DNA of 64,000 nucleotides, from contig CAJTRZ010000003.1 in assembly GCA_910578975.1 (NCBI GenBank), forward strand, positions 138,580-202,579, in the 5' to 3' direction. Shown piece after piece: positions 32,533 to 40,452 of this stretch (the stretch's first letter is position 1; each line of letters begins with the position of its first letter). Under the pieces are notes generated by a model. It was not told the origin of the DNA. It saw only the letters and a list, made by a program, of their open reading frames with translations, and ran no database searches. A program made the position numbers and the translations under genes. Source of the DNA: an uncultured Eubacterium sp. GTDB lineage: Bacteria; Bacillota; Clostridia; Lachnospirales; Lachnospiraceae.

Positions 32533-34905
32533 TTATTGATTCTCTATGCCACTAGGTGAATTGCTAATAAACTGGGCAAAACCATGTGTGTAAGTTCCTT
32601 TTGAAAGCATTCCGCCTCCAGCCCTTCCAGCTTTATTAACTGCTACAAATGCATTATGAAGATATAAATTAGCTCCGGTGTTCAAATAAATTCCTCCACC
32701 ATCTTCAGATGCTGTATTATTACTTATAGAAATACTTGGGCCTCCTGGAGATACTCCTGATAAAGATATATCTGCATCTGTATGTGCATATATTCCGCCT
32801 CCACTTTTAGCATTATTATAATCAATCCTTAAACCATTAGGAGTCGATGTTTTAAACACTCCTCTTGTATATAATCCTCCGCCATAATAGGATGCTGTAT
32901 TATTCATTAACCGTGGAGTATTACTTACAGTAATTTGGGAATTCAAACCACTATATATCGCCCCACCACTTCCTTGAGCATTATTTTCCTTAAAAATTCC
33001 ACCTGAAATGTCCATATTTCCTAAATTATATACTGCACCTCCGGCTGTAGCATGACTTTTATAAACAGTCATGTCTTCCAGATTCATAGTTCCTGTATTA
33101 TAGATTCCTCCACCGAGAGTTGCCCGGCAATTCTCTATTCTTACACCTGTGGCTGTCATAGTTCCAGAATTATTAATTGCTCCGCCAAAAGATGAATTAC
33201 CGTTTCGTATCACTGCTCCTGAACCTTCCAGCTGGAAATCAGACGATTTGTTATCTATTCCGCCATTCTCATATACATTACCACCTAAATCAAGGTATAC
33301 ATTACTATTTTCAGGAATAATAAAATGTTTGCCTCCATTCGCTTTTATCTTCGCCCCACCAAAAAGCATTTTTGATCTAGTTAATGTAAAGCTCTCTTTC
33401 AGTTCAATATCATTAAAAATTCTAACTGCAGAATAGTAATCATTCTCCATCGCCACCTTAAAATCGTCGTAGTTATATACATCAATACAATATCTTACCT
33501 GCCAGCCCAGACTCCAAAACCTGGCAAACTCTAATGCTTTATTGGCATTGAGGCGTCCTCCAGTCTCTACCTTTCCATCCAGAGAATCTAATTTATCAAC
33601 ACCTGCCTTTATAGAATCTATAATAGCGCTTGTACTAAATTTCGGATACTGTGATTTAATTAATGCCGCAACTCCAGCTACATAAGGTGTAGAAAAGGAT
33701 GTTCCACTCCATGCTTTATATTTATTATTTATCGTTGTTGATATTACATTTGTCCCAGGTGCAGCCAAAGTTACATCAACCGGTCCGTAATTAGATGTGG
33801 AACTAAGCACATCAGCAGATGTAGTATTTGCCACTTTAATCATATTTGTAAACTCACTGGCTCTTGGATAATTCGGTATATTATCATTATTATTGCCATC
33901 ATTACCTGCAGATTTTACAAATATTCCACCATAATTACGTATGGCAGCGTCAAGGGCAGTATTTCTATTTTTACCACTTGCACTGTAATTCAAAATATCG
34001 ATTCCCATATTAGATGCATAATTTACCGCTTTTATTATAGCATCATAATAAAAACTTTCATTCCCAACTTTAAGGGCAATCAGTTTTACGTTTGGTGCAA
34101 TTCCTGTAACATCTTTATGATTTAAATCAGCAGCTATAATCCCTGCACAGAATGTCCCATGAGAATAACTATCTGTCGGTTCATTGTTATCATCATAAAA
34201 GTTCCACCCATACACATCATCAATATACCCGTTGCCATCATTATCAATTCCATCTCCAGGTATTTCTCCAGGATTTTTCCACATATTTTCTTTAAGCTCA
34301 TCATGAGTATATTCAATACCAGAATCTATTATTCCAACCTTAACTTCAGAACTTCCGGTAGTCTTTGACCATGCACCCATTGCATCAAGTTTTTCAAGAG
34401 CCCATTGGTTATTATACTGGGAATCACTAGGTGGAACCGTTTGTGTACCTGTTGCCGCAACCGCCTCGTTCAATGAAACACTCTCGACATCCTCACGCTC
34501 CATCAGTGCCTCAATCGCCTTAATCATTTCATCTTCTGTCTTATGTTTTAATGTCACAAGAACGACTGTCCTGAACTCTTCAGCAATTAAATCCGAATCC
34601 GGATCTTCACAGTATGTAGTATTTTCAACTTTAATTGCCCCTACTTCTGAAAAATCACTTGTACGAAATACTGCCTGTTTAGAACTAAACTCGGGCTTTA
34701 ATACAACCAATAACTGCCCTTCCATATAATCATCCGTCTCCATAACGTTCTCTGCTATGGAAACAACCGCCTTCTTGGATAGAACCATGTTATTATTTAA
34801 TTCTTTTGTACTGTTTTTAGCAATTGTATCTGTTGGTATCGAAAAACCAGTAAATAATATTGCAAAAGTTAAAATCAATGATAAAGTTTTTGTTTTCTTA
34901 ATCAT
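32533..34905 (-). CDS. Secreted subtilisin-like serine protease with beta-helix C-terminus
   Basis: A 790-aa protein. Signal peptide at 1-30 (LSLILTFAILFTGFSIPTDTIA), propeptide to about 155, then the S8 domain with Asp in VGIIDSGIEYTHDEL (about 190), His in SHGTFCAGIIAADLNHK (about 245) and Ser in WSGTSFSTPYVAGVAAL (about 400). A GDGIDNDGNGYIDD calcium-type loop precedes the His. Residues 520-790 are repeats of GGAI/GGGIYN type forming a right-handed beta-helix like Pmp proteins. No sortase motif or membrane anchor at the end. A secreted or surface protease; substrate unknown. Confidence 0.9.
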   Translation of the reverse strand: MIKKTKTLSLILTFAILFTGFSIPTDTIAKNSTKELNNNMVLSKKAVVSIAENVMETDDYMEGQLLVVLKPEFSSKQAVFRTSDFSEVGAIKVENTTYCEDPDSDLIAEEFRTVVLVTLKHKTEDEMIKAIEALMEREDVESVSLNEAVAATGTQTVPPSDSQYNNQWALEKLDAMGAWSKTTGSSEVKVGIIDSGIEYTHDELKENMWKNPGEIPGDGIDNDGNGYIDDVYGWNFYDDNNEPTDSYSHGTFCAGIIAADLNHKDVTGIAPNVKLIALKVGNESFYYDAIIKAVNYASNMGIDILNYSASGKNRNTALDAAIRNYGGIFVKSAGNDGNNNDNIPNYPRASEFTNMIKVANTTSADVLSSTSNYGPVDVTLAAPGTNVISTTINNKYKAWSGTSFSTPYVAGVAALIKSQYPKFSTSAIIDSIKAGVDKLDSLDGKVETGGRLNANKALEFARFWSLGWQVRYCIDVYNYDDFKVAMENDYYSAVRIFNDIELKESFTLTRSKMLFGGAKIKANGGKHFIIPENSNVYLDLGGNVYENGGIDNKSSDFQLEGSGAVIRNGNSSFGGAINNSGTMTATGVRIENCRATLGGGIYNTGTMNLEDMTVYKSHATAGGAVYNLGNMDISGGIFKENNAQGSGGAIYSGLNSQITVSNTPRLMNNTASYYGGGLYTRGVFKTSTPNGLRIDYNNAKSGGGIYAHTDADISLSGVSPGGPSISISNNTASEDGGGIYLNTGANLYLHNAFVAVNKAGRAGGGMLSKGTYTHGFAQFISNSPSGIENQ

Positions 34906-35090
34906 ATTATATCCTCCTTTTTTGTACTTCTAATAGTTACAATGTGTTATGCATAACATTTATAAAACTCTCTTTATTGACTGGACTGCCAATATAGTTT
35001 TATCCGAATCTTATATTTCTATTTTATAAGTTTTATAACAATTATAACAAGTACTTTCTTTCAACAACTTTCGACGACTTTCGACAAAAA
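34906..35090. other. Promoter region of the protease gene
   Basis: An AT-rich stretch upstream of the protease start (AGGAGG before ATG). No gene seen. Confidence 0.5.
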
Positions 35091-35129
35091 AAAGAGAGCT
35101 TGGTATGATATCATTACCAATCCCTCTGA
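35091..35129 (-). terminator. Terminator after decayed operon
   Basis: AGAG...TTGGTA and TACCAA..CTCT pair around ATGATATCA on the - strand, then T8. It directly follows the pseudogene stop. Confidence 0.7.
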
Positions 35130-35130
35130 T

Positions 35131-35471
35131 TCATTTATTTTTTCGTGTCAATACCACTGCTATCTTCACAAATATATCTGTTTGTTCATCCATCACTTCA
35201 GACATTCCGGGAACAAACTCAAACACCGGATTGTTTTTACCTCATGAAAGGGTGTCTATAATATACTGACGGTATGCTTCATCACGATAAAACTACCCTC
35301 GATACAATACTAAGTATCTTAAAAAATACTTTATCTTTCTTATTTCTTTGTACTCTCCATAGCAGAGCCAGAACTGCTTTATTCCTTTGTCCGCCCCTGC
35401 AGCATAAAAAAATCAATTAGTTCAGTGTCGTTTAATACACTTAGCAACTCATCCAAAATTGAGACAGGCAT
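35131..35471 (-). pseudogene. Decayed gene of a mobile element
   Basis: From MPVSILDELLSVLND at 35471 the frame breaks after FMLQG, continues in another frame as KQFWLCYGEYKEIRK, crosses a TAG and a TGA, and ends GKNNPVFEFVPGMSEVMDEQ... to a stop at 35131. At least one frameshift and two nonsense codons are needed to read it as one protein. A short frame with IGGFQIQRTDSGKLQF precedes it. I do not recognise the family; phage or conjugative-element origin is likely. Confidence 0.5.
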
Positions 35472-35554
35472 TCACTCAAACATAAACTGCAATTTTCCAC
35501 TATCTGTTCTCTGAATCTGGAACCCTCCTATTGATAATGTATTCATTAAATGTA

Positions 35555-35767
35555 CTACACAACCTCTACATTTTGTTCTCCATTCATGTCACTGTAATCT
35601 CCTACCCTCCAAATGTCTTCAAAGTCTGTACTTTCCAATTTGTCTCTTGGAATTGCATGAGTTCTTTCTTCACTCTTTCCCTTCATTAATCCTTCTCTCG
35701 TAACCATTGCTATTTTCTTATTCATGCTTTTCCATTTTACTTTCTTCCTTAACTCACTGTTATTCAT
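35555..35767 (-). CDS. Small hypothetical protein, 70 aa
   Basis: A basic N-terminus (ELRKKVKWKSMNKKIAMVTREG) and acidic C-terminus (TDFEDIWRVGDYSDMNGEQ). Its ATG overlaps the stop of the upstream ORF by 4 bases. Part of a three-gene small operon beside the decayed gene. No family recognised. Confidence 0.5.
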   Translation of the reverse strand: MNNSELRKKVKWKSMNKKIAMVTREGLMKGKSEERTHAIPRDKLESTDFEDIWRVGDYSDMNGEQNVEVV

Positions 35768-35937
35768 ATATAAATACCACCAATAACATGAATTTTTTCA
35801 AACAATATCTTGTTTACTACCTCTATCCTTAAATTACTATTCTCCATGCTTTTCGTCTCTTCAAGTGCCTTTTCAATGACATTAACAAATTTACTTGTCT
35901 GTATTAAGTTCTTATCCTTAATTTGTGAATAATTCAT
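35764..35937 (-). CDS. Small hypothetical protein, 57 aa
   Basis: Encodes MNYSQIKDKNLIQTSKF..., helical, ending in a beta-like stretch. Overlaps the 70-aa ORF by 4 bases (ATGA). The ribosome site is weak (AAAGATG). Probably belongs to the same element operon. Confidence 0.4.
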   Translation of the reverse strand: MNYSQIKDKNLIQTSKFVNVIEKALEETKSMENSNLRIEVVNKILFEKIHVIGGIYI

Positions 35938-35975
35938 AATCATCTTTTTACTGTTTATATCTTTACACCAACAAC

Positions 35976-36125
35976 CTAATGCGATGTTGTTTTCCCTGCC
36001 TGAAAACCTAATTGATTTGCAGTCTGTTCATTTAATTTCTCGCGAAATTTTTGCTTTTGTTCTTCTGTCAAATCATTCCAACAATATTCCTTCCCTTGAA
36101 AATTCACATATATTAATACTTCCAT
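35976..36125 (-). CDS. Small hypothetical protein, 49 aa
   Basis: Begins MEVLIYVNFQGKEYCWNDL and continues TEEQKQKFREKLNEQ, a compact strand-helix pattern I associate with small proteins of Clostridia mobile elements. The upstream GGGGTAA serves as ribosome site. First gene of the small operon. Confidence 0.5.
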   Translation of the reverse strand: MEVLIYVNFQGKEYCWNDLTEEQKQKFREKLNEQTANQLGFQAGKTTSH

Positions 36126-36484
36126 ATTTACCCCATAGGCTTCCTTATTACATTTTATGAATTATCTTTTTTGAAAAAACAAAAACTTCTTATTATTTAA
36201 ACAATGAAACACAACAAATCACACAAGAAATTTTCAAAAATAAAAATTTAATGAGAAACAATATCATTGTTTCTAAATGTATACAGCTATTTTGACTAAC
36301 TTATTTCGATAAGCAATATCATCACATTGTGAAAAACTTATAAACTACGGTAATTATGCCACATGGCAATTACACATAATTTCCCTCCAAGGATAATGAA
36401 TTCAGACCCCTATATCAATAAATGATATAGGGGTCTTTTTTTGTACTTAAAAATCATATAATTTACAAGAAGGAGATAACAAAT
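36126..36484. other. Control region between small operon and recombinase gene
   Basis: Holds a perfect 9-bp inverted repeat AGAAACAAT-ATC-ATTGTTTCT (36254-36274), an imperfect dyad GTAATTATGCC-ACAT-GGCAATTAC (36350-36373) and the terminator at 36405. The first looks like an operator; the second could be a regulatory or recombinase site. No gene seen. Confidence 0.5.
36405..36442 (+). terminator. Terminator upstream of recombinase gene
   Basis: GACCCCTATATCA and TGATATAGGGGTC form a perfect 13-bp stem with a 5-nt loop, followed by T7. It lies 42 bases before the recombinase start, so it should attenuate it. Confidence 0.85.
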
Positions 36485-37897
36485 ATGCGTATAGGAGCAT
36501 TATATATCAGAGTTTCTACCGATGATCAGGTAGAATACTCTCCTGAAGCACAAATCAGACTTGGACTGGAATATGCAAAAAAGAACAACATAATTATTCC
36601 GAAAGAATTTATTTTTCAAGATGATGGTATATCTGGCAGAAAAGCTTCTAACAGACCCGACTTCCAAAAAATGATTACCCTTGCCAAAAGTGAAGAACAC
36701 CCTTTTGATGTAATAATTGTTTGGAAGTTCAGCCGGTTTGCAAGAAATCAGGAAGAATCTATCGTATACAAGAATCTACTAAAAAAATCTGATGTTGAAG
36801 TCGTTTCTATTTCAGAGCCAATACCAGATGGTTTTATCGGAGAACTTGTGCAGCGAATCTTCGAATGGATGGATGAGTATTATTCCATCAACTTATCTCA
36901 AGAAGTTCTAAGAGGAATGACCCAGCGTGCCATGAAAGGACAATACAATACCGCACCTCCTTTAGGATATAAAATGGAAAAAGGTATACCGGTTATCATT
37001 CCAGAGCAGGCGGAGATTGTTAAAAAGATTTTTCATATGTATGTAAATGAACGATTATCGTTTTTTGATATTGCCAAAAAACTAAACATGCTTGGATATA
37101 AGACAAAACGTAATGGAAAATTTCAAAACCGGACAGTCGCTTATATCATAAGAAATGAATTTTATATAGGAAAAGTAATTTGGAACAAGATTAAACAACA
37201 GGGCAACTATGAAACCTTTATTTCCGAAAAACTTTTTAACCAAGCCCAAACTATAGACATATCTACTACCCGAAAAGGCAAAAGTCGTCCAAGCAGTACA
37301 TACAAACATTGGCTTTCAGGAATTTTAGTTTGCTCTTCTTGCGGAGGCAGATTAGTCCGCTCCTACATAAACAAAAATGGTCTCTCATCATTTCAGTGTA
37401 CAGCATACAACCACGGTTCCTGCTCCACCTCACATATGATTTCGGAAAGCAGACTTACACCTGCTATCCTTGATGGATTAAAAAAAGTCACTGATGGTGG
37501 AAACATCGCATACACCATTAATTATACTGTAAACAAAGGGGACTCCGAGCGTAAACAATTGGCAAAGAAGATTAACAATATCAAAACGAAAGAAGAGCGT
37601 ATCAAAGAAGCATACCGTGATGGTATCGATACATTGGAAGAATATAAAGCAAACAAAGAAATTTTAGCAACAGAAAAGAAGACCCTCGTAGAACTTCTTG
37701 AAAAATATACAGAGAACAAAAAATCTGACGAAAACAAACACTCTATTATCAGTAGCATCAAATCTGCCTACGATATAATTTCTTCCTCAAAAACAACAGA
37801 TACACAAAAACATGAGGCATTGTGCAGTGTAGTTGAGAAAATCGTATATGATAAGAAAAACGATACTCTGTCGATATATTTTTACCTAAACAATTAA
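36485..37897 (+). CDS. Second large serine recombinase
   Basis: A 470-aa protein. Catalytic domain: YIRVSTDDQVEYSPEAQ with the nucleophile Ser at 10, QDDGISGRKASNRPDFQKM, WKFSRFARNQEES. Recombinase domain: APPLGYKMEKG...IRNEFYIGKVIW. Zinc ribbon: LVCSSCGGRLV...CTAYNHGSCS. Coiled coil at 365-425. Its stop is 15 bases from the end of the truncated cotJC gene, so it sits at the right boundary of an element inserted in cotJC, as recombinases of skin-like elements do. AAGAAGGAGA precedes the ATG. Confidence 0.93.
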   Translation: MRIGALYIRVSTDDQVEYSPEAQIRLGLEYAKKNNIIIPKEFIFQDDGISGRKASNRPDFQKMITLAKSEEHPFDVIIVWKFSRFARNQEESIVYKNLLKKSDVEVVSISEPIPDGFIGELVQRIFEWMDEYYSINLSQEVLRGMTQRAMKGQYNTAPPLGYKMEKGIPVIIPEQAEIVKKIFHMYVNERLSFFDIAKKLNMLGYKTKRNGKFQNRTVAYIIRNEFYIGKVIWNKIKQQGNYETFISEKLFNQAQTIDISTTRKGKSRPSSTYKHWLSGILVCSSCGGRLVRSYINKNGLSSFQCTAYNHGSCSTSHMISESRLTPAILDGLKKVTDGGNIAYTINYTVNKGDSERKQLAKKINNIKTKEERIKEAYRDGIDTLEEYKANKEILATEKKTLVELLEKYTENKKSDENKHSIISSIKSAYDIISSSKTTDTQKHEALCSVVEKIVYDKKNDTLSIYFYLNN

Positions 37898-37912
37898 ATC
37901 ATTCTATTATTT

Positions 37913-38026
37913 TTATACGTTATCACAGTATGGTCCTCCGTATTGGCTGATAATTACTTGCGCTGTTTTCGGATTTCTTATTTTAATATCAACAGGATAC
38001 TGTAATCTTTTTTCATAAACAAACAT
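37913..38026 (-). pseudogene. cotJC: Truncated cotJC (5' fragment)
   Basis: The fragment begins MFVYEKRLQYPVDIKIRNP and reads to QYGGP, the conserved N-terminus of CotJC, a manganese-catalase-like spore coat protein normally about 190 aa, then diverges and stops after 37 codons. The ATG overlaps the cotJB stop (TAATG). The break lies within about 20 bases of the serine recombinase gene. The remainder is not in the window, so the gene is split by an element or lost. Confidence 0.85.
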
Positions 38027-38286
38027 TAGCAGTTTCCTCCTTCCCAAGGCATCGGACCTTTATTCCATTCCCAATAATCTTCATTACTTACCTCATAAAA
38101 AGCGAGCGGACCAAACTTGCTAGTGTACTCATTCCACGCTTCTTCCCTAACTGCCTGTGCCTTGTTATAGTACTCGATAGCCTCCTTACAGCTGGGATGT
38201 GTATCTAAAAACAATCTAGTGTCATCTAAAGCAAAACTTGCCTGTGTAATTATCTTCATCAGGCCATTTCTATCCATATTCATCAT
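38026..38286 (-). CDS. cotJB: Spore coat protein CotJB
   Basis: An 86-aa protein: LMKIITQASFALDDTRLFLDTHPSCKEAIEYYNK and the aromatic end GPLAFYEVSNEDYWEWNKGPMPWEGG are hallmark CotJB features. It acts in the spore coat with CotJA and CotJC under mother-cell control. It overlaps cotJA and cotJC' by a few bases, as in the normal operon. Confidence 0.95.
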   Translation of the reverse strand: MMNMDRNGLMKIITQASFALDDTRLFLDTHPSCKEAIEYYNKAQAVREEAWNEYTSKFGPLAFYEVSNEDYWEWNKGPMPWEGGNC

Positions 38287-38783
38287 TTTCCTCTACCTCC
38301 TAGAAACGGTTTATCCAATTGTTCAAATATTGTTCCTCGTTCTAGTCCTCTTTCCATACAATAAACATCTTCCCATTTCTGCCATGGTACAAACGCCATT
38401 CCAGGTGCCATACGGTCTACAGGTTCTGTCCCTCTATCACAGCCCTCCATTTTTCCACAACTACATCCTGATTTGTTCTCCATCATTTCATTTTTCATTT
38501 GGTGTTCTCCCATGTTTCTATTATTTGTGTTTTTGTTCATTCCACGATTCATCCCATTTCTGCTCATATTGCAGTTGGTTTTTCCCATCATATTTCTATT
38601 CATATTACAGTTTGTATTTCTGCTCATATCACGGTTCATGTCACAATTTGAATTTCTATTTGCATTTCGATTCATGCCACAATTCATATTTCTTTCTGCA
38701 TTTCGATTCATATTGCAATTTGCATTTCTACTCATGTTTCGATTCATACCGCAGTTCATACCATGGTTCATGTTGCAATCCAT
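38283..38783 (-). CDS. cotJA: CotJA-like spore coat protein with long NMNR-repeat N-terminus
   Basis: The last 55 residues (RMAPGMAFVPWQKWEDVYCMERGLERGTIFEQLDKPFLGG) are the CotJA domain, usually a protein of 60-80 aa. Here it is preceded by about 100 residues of Asn/Met/Arg/Cys repeats of the kind NMNRNA and GMNR, making 166 aa. A GCSCGK motif lies between. The repeats could be crosslinked or metal-binding in the coat. First gene of the cotJ operon; AAAGGAGTAGC precedes the ATG. Confidence 0.9.
   Translation of the reverse strand: MDCNMNHGMNCGMNRNMSRNANCNMNRNAERNMNCGMNRNANRNSNCDMNRDMSRNTNCNMNRNMMGKTNCNMSRNGMNRGMNKNTNNRNMGEHQMKNEMMENKSGCSCGKMEGCDRGTEPVDRMAPGMAFVPWQKWEDVYCMERGLERGTIFEQLDKPFLGGRGK
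38500..38780. repeat. Repeat tract encoding Asn-Met-Arg repeats of CotJA
   Basis: Short degenerate repeats around ATGAATCGAAA / ATGAGTAGAAA / ATGAATTG units fill the 5' part of cotJA. The repeat is prone to length variation. Confidence 0.7.
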
Positions 38784-38921
38784 TTGCTACTCCTTTTTCT
38801 TCTTTGTTTTACATTATTAGTGTATGCCACTATTCTTTCATTGTTAAAAATATTCCATATATTTCCATAGTCCAGCCATCAGCTCGAAAATCTTACAGAT
38901 TTCCTTCGCTGTGGTTGTCCA

Positions 38922-38995
38922 CCATATGATATAAATGATAAATATTAAGTAGTCTGCAAGCAGCCTATTTAATATTTATCATTTATATCGCATGG
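38922..38995. repeat. Long inverted repeat in the cotJA-pfk intergenic region
   Basis: Arms of 21 bp (38928-38948 and 38969-38989) are perfect inverted copies; extended to 27 bp there are only two mismatches. The spacer is 20 bp. It lies between divergent genes and has no T-run, so it is not a simple terminator. A MITE-like remnant or large hairpin is possible. Confidence 0.7.
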
Positions 38996-39108
38996 CTGAA
39001 CTTTAAATATCATATTGGTTTTTGTCAAAAACTGGGGTATACTTGTAATAGAATTTTTATTTTACTATTATAAATGTCATTGAAAGAAATGACAGAATGG
39101 AGATTTAT

Positions 39109-40353
39109 ATGAGAAATTGCTTAATTGCCCAATCAGGCGGTCCAACCGTCGCCATTAATTCCAGTCTTGCAGGAGTAATTCAAGGTGCTATCGACAGTAA
39201 ACAATTTCATACTGTTTACGGCTCACTCAACGGAGTTCAAGGACTGCTAAATGGAAGATTAATGAATTTGTCCAAAAAAGTGGAAGAAACCCCTATGTTT
39301 ATTGAACTATTAAAGAAATCACCTTCTATGTATCTGGGTTCCTGTCGTTATCAGTTACCTGATTATAATGAAGATGATGCACCATATGCATATATTTTTA
39401 ACCAATTTGAGAAACACGAGATTGATGCGTTTTTTTATATCGGTGGTAATGATTCTATGGACACTGTAGATAAATTGAACACTTATGCTAAAGCCGTTGA
39501 GAAAGATATTAAGATTATTGGTATTCCAAAGACAATAGACAATGACCTTTGTGTAACGGACCACACTCCAGGATATGGTTCAGCCGCAAAATATGTAGCT
39601 TCTACATTATTAGAGATAGGTCATGACACATCTATTTACCCAATTAACAGTGTTACCATTGTAGAAATTATGGGACGTGATGCCGGCTGGCTAACTGGTG
39701 CTTCCGTTCTTGCCAGAAACGAATATAACTTTGCACCACATTTAATTTATTTACCGGAAACTCCTTTTATGGAAAAAGAATTTATTGAAGATGTAAAAGC
39801 TGCAATGGATCGGTATAATAACGTAGTTATTGCTGTATCTGAAGGAATCAAAGATAAAGACGGAAATTATGTCAGTGCCACAACAGCTGTAGAAGATACT
39901 TTCGGTCATAGCCAGCTCAGTGGTACCGGCAAGTGCCTTGAATACATTATCAAACAAAACATTCAGGTCAAGGTCCGTTCTGTAGAAATTAATATATTAC
40001 AGAGAAGTGCTGCACATATGTCCTCTATTACAGATATTGGCGAAGCCTTCCGACTTGGTCGTCACGCTGTTGATATTTCTTTAAAAGGAAAAACCGGTGT
40101 GATGGTAACTGCCATTCGTAAAGGAAATGACCCTTACAGTGTTGATATGGGATACACCGATGTAAAAAATGTTGCTGGATTAGTAAAACACGTTCCCCGT
40201 GAATGGATTAATGAACGTGGTAATGATGTAACACAGGAATTTATTGATTATGTATATCCATTGATTCTAGGTGAGCCGGTTGTGAAATATCAGAGAGGAA
40301 TTCCTGATTATCTGAATGTAGCACATCTATTTCCAAATAAGATCGATGAATAG
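39109..40353 (+). CDS. 6-phosphofructokinase, PPi-type
   Basis: Start at 39109 (414 aa) because GGAG lies 6 bases before. The motifs are AQSGGPTVAINSSLAG (nucleotide/PPi site), YIGGNDSMDTV near 115, GIPKTIDNDL near 145 with the catalytic Asp, and MGRDAGWLTG near 190. The N-D after GG in place of D-G, and Lys in PKTIDND, point to pyrophosphate rather than ATP as phosphate donor. It converts fructose 6-phosphate to fructose 1,6-bisphosphate in glycolysis. Confidence 0.9.
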   Translation: MRNCLIAQSGGPTVAINSSLAGVIQGAIDSKQFHTVYGSLNGVQGLLNGRLMNLSKKVEETPMFIELLKKSPSMYLGSCRYQLPDYNEDDAPYAYIFNQFEKHEIDAFFYIGGNDSMDTVDKLNTYAKAVEKDIKIIGIPKTIDNDLCVTDHTPGYGSAAKYVASTLLEIGHDTSIYPINSVTIVEIMGRDAGWLTGASVLARNEYNFAPHLIYLPETPFMEKEFIEDVKAAMDRYNNVVIAVSEGIKDKDGNYVSATTAVEDTFGHSQLSGTGKCLEYIIKQNIQVKVRSVEINILQRSAAHMSSITDIGEAFRLGRHAVDISLKGKTGVMVTAIRKGNDPYSVDMGYTDVKNVAGLVKHVPREWINERGNDVTQEFIDYVYPLILGEPVVKYQRGIPDYLNVAHLFPNKIDE

Positions 40354-40376
40354 AACAACTTTATATTGAAAAAATG

Positions 40377-40431
40377 AAGAAGACTGCTATCAGACAGGAA
40401 ACAATAAAATTTTGTCCGATATCAGTCTCTT
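40377..40431 (+). terminator. Terminator-like hairpin after phosphofructokinase
   Basis: GAAGACTGCTATCAGACA and TGTCCGATATCAGTCTCTTC pair with small bulges. It serves the convergent phosphofructokinase and macro-domain genes. Confidence 0.55.
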
Positions 40432-40452
40432 CTATTGTAGATATGTTCTTTC

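Noticed and set aside
38219..38929. 236-codon Phe/Tyr/Cys-rich ORF on the + strand
   Set aside because: It is antisense to the cotJA repeats and cotJB; the amino acid composition is an artefact of the repeats.
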